A stretch of 5,424 nt of DNA from positions 1 through 5,424 of the forward strand of contig WQVT01000197.1 of assembly GCA_009785715.1 (NCBI GenBank), in the 5' to 3' direction. The position numbers and the translations under genes are program-made. The notes beneath the pieces are model-generated. The model was not told where the DNA came from and ran no database searches. It worked only from the letters and a program-made list of their open reading frames with translations. Numbering within the stretch: the stretch's first letter is position 1; every line of letters begins with the position of its first letter. Positions 1 to 5,424 of the stretch are shown in pieces. Source of the DNA: Acidimicrobiaceae bacterium. Lineage in GTDB: Bacteria > Actinomycetota > Acidimicrobiia > Acidimicrobiales > Palsa-688.

Positions 1-1584
1 CGTCGACTCGCCTTTGCCCTACGTTTCGGCGACGCCAACATGATCCTCTCCGGCCAGCTGAACTCCACGTCGCGGGTGATGTATATCCGGAACATCTCCG
101 ACCGGGTCCGCAAGGCGGCGCCGTTCCTCCGCTACGACTCCGACCCGTACACGGTGGTCGCGGACGGGCAGGTGTTCTGGGTCCAGGACGCTTACACGAC
201 GACCGCCAACTATCCGTACTCCCAGGTGGCAGACACGAGCCGGATTCCGGGCAACAGCTCGCTCGCCGGCCTGAAGTTCAACTACATCCGCAACTCGGTC
301 AAGGTCGTCATCAACGCCTACAGCGGGCAGATGTGGTTCTTCGTCATGCCCACCAATGACCCGATCATCAAGGTCTACGAGCGGGCGTTCCCCGACCTCT
401 TCACCCCCGTCAGCAAGGCCGACGGCCTCATCCCGGGGATCACCGCCCACTGGCGGTATCCCGAGGACCTGTTCCGGGTGCAGACGAACATGTACGGCCG
501 GTACCACCTGACGAACGTTGACGAGTTCTACAGCCAGGCGCAGTCGTGGACGATCAGCCAGGACCCAGGCAGCGGGCCGCTCTCCAACTCTCCGATCGGC
601 CAGACGGTGCTCGAGGCCAACGGCCGGCTGGCCACGATCACCGCCCGCCTCCAGCCGGAGTACATCCTCGCCACCCTGCCCGGCGACACGAAGCAGGATT
701 TCCTCTCGCTGCAGACGTTCGTGCCCTTGTCGGAGACCAAACAGCAGAACCTGACGGCCTTCATGACCGCATCCGCCGACCCGAGCGATTATGGGCAGTT
801 ACACGCCTACGAAACGCCACCGGGGACCAATGTCGACGGGCCGGCGCTGATCACCAATGCGATTCACTCGAGCCAGTCGATCTCCCAGGAATTGACGTTA
901 TTGAACCAACAGGGCTCCCAGGTGCTGTTGGGCCAGGTGCAGATCATCCCGATCGACCAGACGTTGCTCTACGTCGAGCCGCTCTACGTCCAGTCCGCCA
1001 GCAACCAGGTTCCGTTGCTGAAGGACGTCATCGTCGTCTACCAGGGCAAGGCGTACCACAGCCAGAACACGTCCCTCGACGCCGCCCTGTGCGAGATCCA
1101 GAACCCGAATGGCGGCAGGCCGTTCGGCAGCTACTGCTCCACGTCGCAGGCCAACAAGCCGACCACCGTCCCCACGAACGGTGGGTCGGGGAACGACACC
1201 GCCCACAACAACGGCACGACGACGACCACGATTGCGCCGGCAACCACCGTGGCGCCGGCAACCACCGTGGCCCCGCCTCCGGCCTCCATCCCGAACGTGA
1301 CGGCGCCGCACGGCCATCAGACGGTGTCCTCGTTGCTCACCTCCGCTCAGGCCGCCTTCTCGGCCGCCGATGCCGCCCTGAAGGACGGGGACTTGGCCTC
1401 CTACCAGAAGTTCAACCAGCAGGCCCAGGCAGACGTCGCTGCGGCGGCGGGCCTGGCGAAGGAGTCGAGTGACACCGCGACTACGGCTGGTGGGGGGGCC
1501 GGAAGCGGGGCGACGACGACCACGGCTTCTGCGTCGTCACCCGGCACGATCGCCGAGCACCCGACGACGACAGGGGCGCACTAA
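1..1584 (+). CDS. UPF0182 family (COG1615) membrane protein, C-terminal part, 5' truncated by the window edge
   Basis: The reading frame is open from the first base, and the in-frame ATG at 40 is internal because the preceding codons (RRLAFALRFGDAN) continue the conserved family sequence. About 527 residues are present. UPF0182 proteins are usually about 900-1000 residues, with several N-terminal membrane segments followed by a large domain thought to lie outside the membrane; only the latter is seen here. The fragment has no long hydrophobic segment. Its last ~160 residues change to a low-complexity Thr/Ala/Pro linker (the APATTV repeat). A predicted helix rich in Ala and Gln follows (HQTVSSLLTSAQAAFSAADA, typical of the family C-terminus), and the protein ends in a second Thr/Ser/Gly-rich tail. 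The biochemical function of the family is unknown, so none is assigned. The next gene is convergent, so this is the last gene of its transcription unit. Confidence 0.93.
   Translation, partial: RRLAFALRFGDANMILSGQLNSTSRVMYIRNISDRVRKAAPFLRYDSDPYTVVADGQVFWVQDAYTTTANYPYSQVADTSRIPGNSSLAGLKFNYIRNSVKVVINAYSGQMWFFVMPTNDPIIKVYERAFPDLFTPVSKADGLIPGITAHWRYPEDLFRVQTNMYGRYHLTNVDEFYSQAQSWTISQDPGSGPLSNSPIGQTVLEANGRLATITARLQPEYILATLPGDTKQDFLSLQTFVPLSETKQQNLTAFMTASADPSDYGQLHAYETPPGTNVDGPALITNAIHSSQSISQELTLLNQQGSQVLLGQVQIIPIDQTLLYVEPLYVQSASNQVPLLKDVIVVYQGKAYHSQNTSLDAALCEIQNPNGGRPFGSYCSTSQANKPTTVPTNGGSGNDTAHNNGTTTTTIAPATTVAPATTVAPPPASIPNVTAPHGHQTVSSLLTSAQAAFSAADAALKDGDLASYQKFNQQAQADVAAAAGLAKESSDTATTAGGGAGSGATTTTASASSPGTIAEHPTTTGAH
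1234..1269 (+). repeat. Perfect tandem duplication of an 18-bp unit inside the UPF0182 gene
   Basis: The unit gcgccggcaaccaccgtg occurs twice back to back (1234-1251 and 1252-1269), encoding APATTV twice in the Thr/Pro-rich linker. The unit length is a multiple of three, so copy changes would keep the frame. Exact nucleotide identity points to recent duplication or slippage rather than old protein-level conservation. Confidence 0.9.
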
Positions 1585-1598
1585 AGCCTGTTCGTCGC

Positions 1599-1631
1599 CC
1601 ACCCATTGCGTCGCCTGGTGAGCGTGGGTGG
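1599..1631. terminator. Possible bidirectional terminator hairpin between convergent genes (weak)
   Basis: CCACCCA (1599-1605) pairs with TGGGTGG (1625-1631) around a 19-base loop. It lies in the 84-bp gap between the UPF0182 stop and the alkB-like stop, where a terminator is expected. There is no T-tract on either strand and the loop is long, so support comes mainly from position. Confidence 0.3.
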
Positions 1632-1668
1632 ATAGCGGACGGGGCGAGGGGCTCCTTTCGGGGGATTC

Positions 1669-2289
1669 CTACGGCGGGCGGCGGACCCAGCGGATCGAGG
1701 CGCTGATTCGGGGTCCCGGGCACGAGGCGGTCTTCGGCACCGCGTGCTGCCAGTGGAGCTGGCTCGTCCCTCCCATGACGAGCACGTCTCCGGAGGCGGG
1801 GCGGATGTCGATCGAGTGCCCGCCTCCGGTGGGGCGGAGGAGGAACGGGCGGGCCGCCCCCAGCGTGAGGATGGCGATCAGGGTGTCGTCGAGGTGCCTC
1901 AGCTCCCGGTCGGCGTGCCAGGCCACCGAGTCCGAGCCGTCCCGGTAGAAGTTGAGGCCCATCGGGCCGAATCCGGTGCTGTCTTTCGGCAGGTACCGCT
2001 CGGTCATGGCCCTGCGATAGTCGGCCAGCATCGGGTCCGGAAGCGTCTCCTGCCCGTCGAACCAACGGGTCAGCCTGGGCTCGTCGACCCACCTCTCGTA
2101 CATCCAGCGCCGGTGGTGGACCCAGTCCACCTGGTCGATCAGCCGCTCGCACAGTTGGTCGGCGCCGCCCAGCCAGTCCCGTGCCACGTCCACCCAGGCG
2201 CCGGCGCCCAGGTCGATCCGCTCCCAGCTGGCATGGGGGTGGATCGTGAGGGGGCCGGAGGCCAGCAGGGAGGGCTGGGTACTGGGCAC
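1669..2289 (-). CDS. alkB: AlkB-family Fe(II)/2-oxoglutarate-dependent dioxygenase (probable alkylated-DNA repair demethylase)
   Basis: This is a 206-residue protein starting at GTG. All diagnostic AlkB residues are present in order: the strand motif LNFYRDGSDSVAWHAD (about 112-127) with the iron ligands H125 and D127, the third iron ligand H182 in QHAVPK, and the 2-oxoglutarate-binding R-x5-R pair R194 and R200 near the C-terminus. The family removes N1-methyladenine and N3-methylcytosine lesions oxidatively, using O2 and 2-oxoglutarate and releasing formaldehyde, succinate and CO2. The N-Y-x-D-x-x-D spacing before the HxD motif looks closer to ALKBH2/ALKBH3-type proteins than to the E. coli AlkB strand, so an RNA or mixed substrate cannot be excluded. 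No ada-like gene is adjacent. Regulation appears to be by LexA, because a palindromic box lies just upstream. A -10 hexamer ends six bases before the GTG and no Shine-Dalgarno is evident, which favours a leaderless mRNA and this start. The gene is convergent with UPF0182 and divergent from dedA. Confidence 0.93.
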   Translation of the reverse strand: MPSTQPSLLASGPLTIHPHASWERIDLGAGAWVDVARDWLGGADQLCERLIDQVDWVHHRRWMYERWVDEPRLTRWFDGQETLPDPMLADYRRAMTERYLPKDSTGFGPMGLNFYRDGSDSVAWHADRELRHLDDTLIAILTLGAARPFLLRPTGGGHSIDIRPASGDVLVMGGTSQLHWQHAVPKTASCPGPRISASIRWVRRPP

Positions 2290-2295
2290 GCTGGC

Positions 2296-2301
2296 AGTCT
2301 A
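2296..2301 (-). promoter_or_regulatory. Candidate -10 element of the alkB-like gene (leaderless promoter)
   Basis: On the minus strand TAGACT fits the actinobacterial TANNNT -10 pattern. It is separated by six bases from the GTG start at 2289, so transcription would begin at or within a base of the start codon. No clear -35 hexamer is seen at the expected distance. That is common for leaderless actinobacterial promoters. Confidence 0.5.
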
Positions 2302-2302
2302 C

Positions 2303-2316
2303 CGAACGTCTGTTCG
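2303..2316. promoter_or_regulatory. LexA/SOS box upstream of the alkB-like gene
   Basis: CGAAC-GTCT-GTTCG has perfect palindromic arms with a four-base centre. Read on the alkB strand it is CGAACAGACGTTCG, which matches the Gram-positive LexA consensus CGAACRNRYGTTYG at every position. It lies 13 bases upstream of the GTG and directly upstream of the proposed -10, so bound LexA would cover the promoter. The assignment is by consensus and position. The LexA protein of this organism is not in the window. Confidence 0.8.
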
Positions 2317-2387
2317 TAGGGGCGCGGGAATTCTTTGGACCGCCTCGGAGGGTCTTGGGCGGAGGCGGCGTGGAGGCGATCGCGGGT

Positions 2388-2434
2388 TCAGGGCGCGATC
2401 CGGGGTTGATTGGCGGGGGTGGATCGCGCCCTGA
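2388..2434. repeat. Perfect 14-bp inverted repeat in the divergent alkB-dedA spacer
   Basis: TCAGGGCGCGATCC (2388-2401) is the exact reverse complement of 2421-2434, around a 19-base centre. As RNA the stem could gain a G-U and a G-C pair (2387/2435 and 2386/2436). No T-tract follows on either strand. The two neighbouring genes point away from this site, so it is unlikely to be an ordinary 3' terminator. It could be an operator, a structured dedA leader, the end of an unseen small RNA, or a dispersed palindromic repeat. Confidence 0.8.
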
Positions 2435-2497
2435 GCAGAGGGCGAACGGCGGCCGGCGGTGTCGGCGTTGGCTTGTGGCGGGTCGGCGCGTCCGTCG

Positions 2498-2525
2498 GAC
2501 CCGGGAGGGTGCGTCCTCCGGGGTC
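2498..2525. repeat. Imperfect inverted repeat upstream of dedA
   Basis: GACCCGGGAGG (2498-2508) pairs with CCTCCGGGGTC (2515-2525), with ten of eleven positions matched (G-G mismatch at 2503/2520) and a six-base loop. It ends about 50 bases before the dedA start, so it would lie in the leader if transcription starts upstream. GC-rich sequence makes such hairpins fairly common by chance. Apart from this and the 14-bp repeat, I see no supported gene in 2317-2563. Confidence 0.4.
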
Positions 2526-2563
2526 GCGCACTCTGCCATCCTCGTGTGGTCCCTCCGATCGTC

Positions 2564-2568
2564 GGGAG
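2564..2568 (+). promoter_or_regulatory. Ribosome binding site that fixes the dedA TTG start
   Basis: GGGAG lies six bases upstream of the in-frame TTG at 2575, good Shine-Dalgarno spacing. It decides between this start and the in-frame TTG at 2410, which would add 55 residues with no resemblance to DedA proteins. Confidence 0.65.
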
Positions 2569-2574
2569 CAGTCC

Positions 2575-3234
2575 TTGAGCCACTTCGTCGTCACCCAGAT
2601 CAGCAACCACGGGTATCTCGCCGTGCTGATCTTGATGGTCCTTGAGTCGGCGTGCATCCCGATCCCGAGCGAGGCGATCATGCTCTTCGGCGGGGCACTC
2701 GCCGGCGGGCTCACGGTGGCAGGGGTGCACCCCGACCTCAATGTGTGGGGGGTCGCCGCAGCAGGTGCGGCCGGCAACGTGATCGGGTCTGCCATCGCCT
2801 ATGCCGTCGGCCGGGCCGGGGGCCGGCCGCTCATCGAGCGCTGGGGCCGCTACATCCTCTTGCGCACCCGGGATCTCGACAAGGCCGAGGACTTCTTCCG
2901 CCGGAAGGGTGATGTCGCCGTCCTGATCGGCCGGGTCCTGCCGGTCATCCGGACCTTCATCAGCCTGCCCGCCGGCATCGCCGAGATGCCCGTTGTCCGG
3001 TTCCTCGTGTTCACGCTTCTCGGGAGCATCCCGTGGACGGTGGCCCTGGCCCTTGCCGGCGACGCGGTCGCCGAGAACTGGCACCAGGTCGAGCGGTACT
3101 TCACCGTCGTCACCGTCATCATTGCGGTGATCGTGGTGGCCGCCATTGTCTTCTGGGCGCTCCGGCGGCTGCAGTCCCGCCAGCTGCCGGCGCAGCAGGG
3201 GCAGAAGAGCGAGGGGGCGTCGGCTCAGCGATAG
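2575..3234 (+). CDS. DedA family (SNARE-associated/VTT domain) integral membrane protein
   Basis: From the TTG start this gives 219 residues, a normal DedA length. Family hallmarks are visible: the early motif ESACIPIPSEAIMLFGG (about 24-40) with its acidic residue and paired prolines, a glycine-rich membrane segment (about 57-80), and the signature GRVLPVIRTFISLPAG (119-134) with R120, P123 and R126. Hydrophobic spans lie at about 141-163 and 174-196, and the protein ends in a short polar, basic, probably cytoplasmic tail. DedA proteins are proton-motive-force-linked transporters or scramblases; some members recycle undecaprenyl phosphate or flip phosphatidylethanolamine. Which substrate applies here cannot be read from the sequence. 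It is followed 133 bp later by def in the same direction, too far for translational coupling. It is divergent from the alkB-like gene, and nothing shows co-regulation. Confidence 0.92.
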   Translation: MSHFVVTQISNHGYLAVLILMVLESACIPIPSEAIMLFGGALAGGLTVAGVHPDLNVWGVAAAGAAGNVIGSAIAYAVGRAGGRPLIERWGRYILLRTRDLDKAEDFFRRKGDVAVLIGRVLPVIRTFISLPAGIAEMPVVRFLVFTLLGSIPWTVALALAGDAVAENWHQVERYFTVVTVIIAVIVVAAIVFWALRRLQSRQLPAQQGQKSEGASAQR

Positions 3235-3349
3235 CGGGCCGGCAGGCGCGGGTGTGGCGGGTGCGGGCGGAGGGCACGGGAGGCTGGCGGTTCGGGCTTG
3301 CCATCGGGGGTGTCGGAGCGGTCAGGATGGCTAGGCAACGGCGTCTTAC

Positions 3350-3355
3350 GGAAGG
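3350..3355 (+). promoter_or_regulatory. Possible ribosome binding site for def
   Basis: GGAAGG is the only purine-rich Shine-Dalgarno candidate before the ATG at 3368. Its spacing of 12 bases is longer than ideal, so initiation may be modest. Confidence 0.4.
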
Positions 3356-3367
3356 TCCTCGATCGAC

Positions 3368-3940
3368 ATGACCACCCGCCCGGTCCGGCTGTTCGGCGAC
3401 CCGGTGCTGCGCGCCAAAGCGCCCGCGGTCGTCGACTTCGATGCCCAGCTCCGCCATCTGGTCAAGGACCTGCACGACACCCTGTATAAGGAGCAGGGTT
3501 ACGGCCTGGCCGCCACCCAGCTCGGCGTCCTCCAGCGGGTGTTCGTGTGGCACGACTCGGATGGAACGGAAGGGCACCTGGTCAACCCGGTTCTCGAGTT
3601 CCCAGACGAAGAGGAGCAGGACGGCCCGGAGGGGTGCCTGTCGATCCCCGGCCTGTACTTCGACACCAAGCGGCGGCTCAACACGATCGCCAAGGGGTTC
3701 GACATGCACGGTCGTGCCCTGCAGATCGTTGGGACCGAGAAGTTGGCCCGCTGCTTCCAGCACGAGACCGACCATTTGGACGGTGTGTTGTTCGTCGATC
3801 GGCTGGATCCCGACGGCCGCAAGGCCGCCATGAAGGCCATCCGGGAGTCGGAGTGGTTCGGGGCAGAGCCGCCCACGGTAAAGGTCAACCCCCATGGCGG
3901 TCTCGCTCCGGGGCAGCTGTCGCACCCCGACGAATTCTGA
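3368..3940 (+). CDS. def: Peptide deformylase
   Basis: This 190-residue metalloenzyme removes the N-terminal formyl group from nascent proteins at the ribosome exit. All three family motifs are intact: GYGLAATQ (44-51, motif 1, with the oxyanion glutamine Q51), EGCLS (88-92, motif 2, metal ligand C90) and HETDHLDG (132-139, motif 3, metal ligands H132 and H136, catalytic E133). The length and intact motifs argue for an active enzyme. The last ~20 residues (from about 170) form a polar extension rich in Pro, Gly and His beyond the core. The ATG start gives an N-terminus (RLFGDPVLR) normal for the family. The 133-bp gap before it (3235-3367) contains no gene. It has a TTGCCA -35-like hexamer at 3298-3303 but no convincing -10 at normal spacing, so its promoter is unresolved. 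The initiator tRNA begins 50 bp after the stop codon, a functionally matching neighbour. Confidence 0.97.
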   Translation: MTTRPVRLFGDPVLRAKAPAVVDFDAQLRHLVKDLHDTLYKEQGYGLAATQLGVLQRVFVWHDSDGTEGHLVNPVLEFPDEEEQDGPEGCLSIPGLYFDTKRRLNTIAKGFDMHGRALQIVGTEKLARCFQHETDHLDGVLFVDRLDPDGRKAAMKAIRESEWFGAEPPTVKVNPHGGLAPGQLSHPDEF

Positions 3941-3973
3941 CCCCCGACCTGCCGGCGAGGTGCCTCGCGGTGG

Positions 3974-3979
3974 TATGGT
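3974..3979 (+). promoter_or_regulatory. Candidate -10 element for the initiator tRNA
   Basis: TATGGT lies 11 bases before the tRNA 5' end, which would give a leader of roughly five bases. A -35 is poor (only CTGCCG/TGCCGG-like sequence about 18-19 bases upstream). The tRNA could also be read through from def, since no strong terminator is seen in the 50-bp gap. Confidence 0.4.
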
Positions 3980-3990
3980 GTCCGGACCGC

Positions 3991-4064
<74 letters not shown>

Positions 4065-4081
4065 CTAAGAAACAGCAGGTC

Positions 4082-4115
4082 AGGACCGGTCCACGAGGCC
4101 GGTCCTTCTGTTTCT
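4082..4115 (+). terminator. Intrinsic terminator downstream of tRNA-fMet
   Basis: AGGACCGG (4082-4089) pairs with CCGGTCCT (4099-4106), and CC/GG pairs (4091-4092/4097-4098) can extend the stem. The T-rich stretch TTCTGTTTCT follows at once. An outer perfect 8-bp arm pair, AGAAACAG (4068-4075) with CTGTTTCT (4108-4115), could zip the structure further or act as an antiterminator. Its position just after the tRNA supports termination of that transcript. Confidence 0.75.
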
Positions 4116-4123
4116 CCAGAAAG

Positions 4124-4145
4124 CATCCCAACTCCCATCCCAACT
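4124..4145. repeat. Direct repeats, candidate integrase arm-type binding sites
   Basis: CATCCCAACT occurs exactly twice, at 4124-4133 and 4136-4145, with a 12-bp period (about one helical turn). It lies between the tRNA attachment region and the integrase gene, where tyrosine integrases with an N-terminal arm-binding domain have short direct-repeat arm sites. The assignment rests on position and spacing. No binding data are implied. Confidence 0.5.
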
Positions 4146-4151
4146 TCTTGG

Positions 4152-4157
4152 TACCGT
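4152..4157 (+). promoter_or_regulatory. Candidate -10 element of the integrase gene (leaderless)
   Basis: TACCGT fits TANNNT and ends seven bases before the GTG start at 4165. There is no purine-rich ribosome binding site between the two, which suggests a leaderless transcript. The arm-type repeats end six bases upstream of this hexamer, so integrase binding there could repress its own promoter. Confidence 0.4.
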
Positions 4158-4164
4158 CCCCAGC

Positions 4165-5301
4165 GTGCGGGGGTCCAAGCGGAAGAAGAAGGATGGCGTC
4201 TGGGAGGTGCGGGTCTTCCTCGGCCGAGACCCCATCACGGGCAAGGTCAGGCACCTCAGCAAGACCGTGCACGGCAGCGGCCGCGACGCCGACGACGCCC
4301 TCCACGACCTCCTTGCCAAATACGGCGGCGGTGCAGCCGATGGCGTCGGGGCGACCTTCGGGCAGCTCCTCGACCTCTGGCTCGAGGAATGCGAGCGGCT
4401 CGACCGATCGCCTACAACCGTTCGCAACTACCGGGCCCAAGTCGAGAAGACGATCCGGCCGGCTCTCGGCAAGGTCAAGGTCAGCCGACTCAGCGCACGC
4501 CAGCTCGACGAGCTCTACGGCGTCATAAAGGACCAGGGCGCATCCCCGAAGACCATCCGCAATTACCACGCCACCATCTCCTCCGCTCTGCATCAGGCGG
4601 TTCGCTGGGGTTGGGTCCGAGAGAACGTGGCAGATCGGGCACGCCCTCCCCAGGTCAGGCAGCGGCGAGTCCAGGCCCCATCGATCGAGGCAGTGCGGGC
4701 CGTGGTCACCGCCGCCGAGGAGCGAGATCCCCGACTGGCACCCCTGCTGATGCTGGCCGCCCTAACCGGGATGCGCCGGGGCGAGCTGTGCGCCCTGCGT
4801 TGGAGTGATGTCGACCTGGAGCACGGTGAGCTCGACGTGTCCCGCAGCGTCGTCGTTGCCGTCGGAGGTCTCGCCGAGAAGACAACCAAGACCGATCGGT
4901 TCCGCCGGGTCGCACTCGACGACGTCGGCGTGCTCCTGCTGCGCCAGCACTTGGCGAACGTCCAGAAGTGGGCGACGGAAGCCGATACTCAGCTACCGCT
5001 GGACGCCTATGTCTTCTCGCCCTACATCGACGGCAGCAAGCCTTTCCGTCCGGACAACGTGACGAGCTTCTTCATCCGGGTCCGTAACTCACTGGGCCTC
5101 AGCGACGTTCGCCTTCACGATCTCCGCCACTTCACCGCAACCCAGCTGATCGGCGCCGGCGTCGACGTTCGCACCGTCGCAGGGCGGCTCGGCCATTCAG
5201 ACCCCTCACTGACGCTCCGTGTCTACAGCCACCTCATCGAGGAGCGAGACCGAGCAGCAGCCTCGATCATGGGACAGGTACTCGGCCCCCGGCCGGAATA
5301 G
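4165..5301 (+). CDS. int: Tyrosine recombinase/phage-type site-specific integrase
   Basis: This is a complete 378-residue integrase that cuts and rejoins DNA between phage/element and chromosomal attachment sites. Residues 1-55 resemble the AP2-like arm-DNA-binding domain (basic start, WEVRVFLGRDPITGK, then an Ala/Asp-rich helix). Residues about 62-160 form the SAM-like core-binding domain (FGQLLDLWLEE, TVRNYRAQVEK, AISSALHQAVRWG-type helices). Residues about 172-370 are the catalytic domain with the full set: R204 in TGMRRGE, K242 in TKTDRFRR, H318 and R321 in LHDLRH, H344 in LGHSD, and the nucleophile Y354 in RVYSHL. No active-site residue is missing. The GTG start is used because no other standard start lies upstream in frame within the gap. 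It points away from the tRNA on the same strand, and the gap carries possible arm sites. No excisionase (Xis) gene is visible in the window. Confidence 0.95.
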   Translation: MRGSKRKKKDGVWEVRVFLGRDPITGKVRHLSKTVHGSGRDADDALHDLLAKYGGGAADGVGATFGQLLDLWLEECERLDRSPTTVRNYRAQVEKTIRPALGKVKVSRLSARQLDELYGVIKDQGASPKTIRNYHATISSALHQAVRWGWVRENVADRARPPQVRQRRVQAPSIEAVRAVVTAAEERDPRLAPLLMLAALTGMRRGELCALRWSDVDLEHGELDVSRSVVVAVGGLAEKTTKTDRFRRVALDDVGVLLLRQHLANVQKWATEADTQLPLDAYVFSPYIDGSKPFRPDNVTSFFIRVRNSLGLSDVRLHDLRHFTATQLIGAGVDVRTVAGRLGHSDPSLTLRVYSHLIEERDRAAASIMGQVLGPRPE

Positions 5302-5330
5302 TCGCCGGGCCCGGTTCACAACCGCAAGGG

Positions 5331-5351
5331 GGGCCAGGCTTCGCCTGGCCC
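5331..5351 (+). terminator. Probable T-tract-less terminator after the integrase
   Basis: GGGCCAGGC (5331-5339) pairs perfectly with GCCTGGCCC (5343-5351) around a three-base loop, 29 bases past the integrase stop. No T-run follows, but strong GC hairpins without a tract are common at actinobacterial gene ends. Confidence 0.55.
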
Positions 5352-5352
5352 T

Positions 5353-5383
5353 GCCGCCCCTACCGCCTGTCGGCGGGGGCGGC
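5353..5383. repeat. Second GC-rich hairpin after the integrase
   Basis: GCCGCCCC (5353-5360) pairs with GGGGCGGC (5376-5383). An alternative inner stem CCGCC/GGCGG (5363-5367/5372-5376) with a four-base loop competes partly with it. It follows the first hairpin after one base, forming a tandem pair. The rest of 5384-5424 holds no supported gene or site. Confidence 0.5.
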
Positions 5384-5424
5384 TCACAAAGAAGAAACTC
5401 CCTGAGCATCGGGAACTAGCGCTA

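Larger units (their letters stand above)
4065..5424. mobile_element. One end of an integrative element inserted at tRNA-fMet (boundary approximate, other end outside)
   Basis: The evidence is an intact tyrosine integrase starting 100 bp from a tRNA 3' end on the same strand, with short direct repeats in between. This is the standard arrangement for prophages and for integrative and conjugative elements at tRNA genes. The left boundary is set at the tRNA 3' end by convention; the crossover core could lie inside the tRNA or its terminator. No second copy of the tRNA 3' end (attR) occurs before 5424, and no replication, transfer or structural gene is seen, so the type of element is unknown. Confidence 0.6.

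Noticed and set aside
546..1472. Plus-strand open frame of 308 codons inside the UPF0182 gene
   Set aside because: It is an alternate frame of a well-supported family gene, with Arg/Pro/Gly-rich low-information translation.
1481..2539. Long minus-strand open frame of 352 codons
   Set aside because: It overlaps the alkB-like gene on the same strand in another frame. Its product is a Pro/Arg-rich composition typical of out-of-frame GC-rich DNA, with no recognisable domain.
2410..2574. N-terminal extension of dedA from the TTG at 2410
   Set aside because: The extra 55 residues are Arg/Gly-rich, unlike DedA N-termini, and would be read through the inverted repeats. The TTG at 2575 has a proper ribosome binding site.
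5206..5424. Small open frames on both strands at the window end
   Set aside because: They overlap the integrase 3' end and the hairpins, with no ribosome binding site or family resemblance.
5417..5424. 8-bp palindrome TAGCGCTA at the window end
   Set aside because: A self-complementary octamer is expected by chance at this scale, and its context is cut off.
5302..5424. attR, the second copy of the tRNA 3' end
   Set aside because: I searched for the T-arm and acceptor sequence and found only short GC-rich similarity (ggttca), not a real duplicate.

Overview
The window is high-GC DNA with an actinobacterial gene set: a UPF0182 (COG1615) membrane protein with a Thr/Ala/Pro-rich tail, a LexA-type box of the CGAAC-N4-GTTCG class found in Gram-positives, GTG/TTG starts, apparently leaderless promoters, and a tRNA gene without encoded CCA. 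The tail style of the UPF0182 protein recalls Acidimicrobiia or a related uncultured actinobacterial lineage. This placement is an inference, not a proof. The first ~4 kb looks like ordinary chromosome. The last ~1.3 kb looks like one end of an integrated element.

Layout. Positions 1-1584 (+) carry the C-terminal part of a UPF0182 protein whose N-terminal membrane half lies upstream of the window. Convergent to it is an AlkB-family Fe(II)/2-oxoglutarate dioxygenase (2289-1669, -). Its GTG start is preceded by a well-placed -10 hexamer and a perfect palindromic LexA-type box, so this repair enzyme is probably an SOS gene. The ~285-bp divergent spacer up to 2574 has no convincing gene, but it holds a perfect 14-bp inverted repeat and a second imperfect one. 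Next come a DedA-family membrane protein with a TTG start (2575-3234, +) and peptide deformylase (def, 3368-3940, +).

Fifty bases after def is an initiator tRNA (tRNA-fMet, 3991-4064, +) with its own promoter-like -10 and a downstream intrinsic terminator. The gene that removes N-formyl groups therefore sits beside the tRNA that carries formylmethionine. About 100 bp past the tRNA, on the same strand, is a complete tyrosine recombinase (4165-5301, +) preceded by direct repeats that resemble integrase arm-type sites. It is followed by two GC-rich hairpins. The tRNA-plus-integrase arrangement is the usual signature of an integrative element (prophage, ICE or AICE) inserted at a tRNA 3' end. The far end of the element and its cargo are outside the window.

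The most informative signals are the LexA box on the alkB-like gene, the initiator tRNA as probable attachment site next to def, the arm-type repeats, and the unexplained inverted repeat between the divergent genes. No wholly new multi-gene system is visible. The element's cargo, if it exists, begins beyond 5424.
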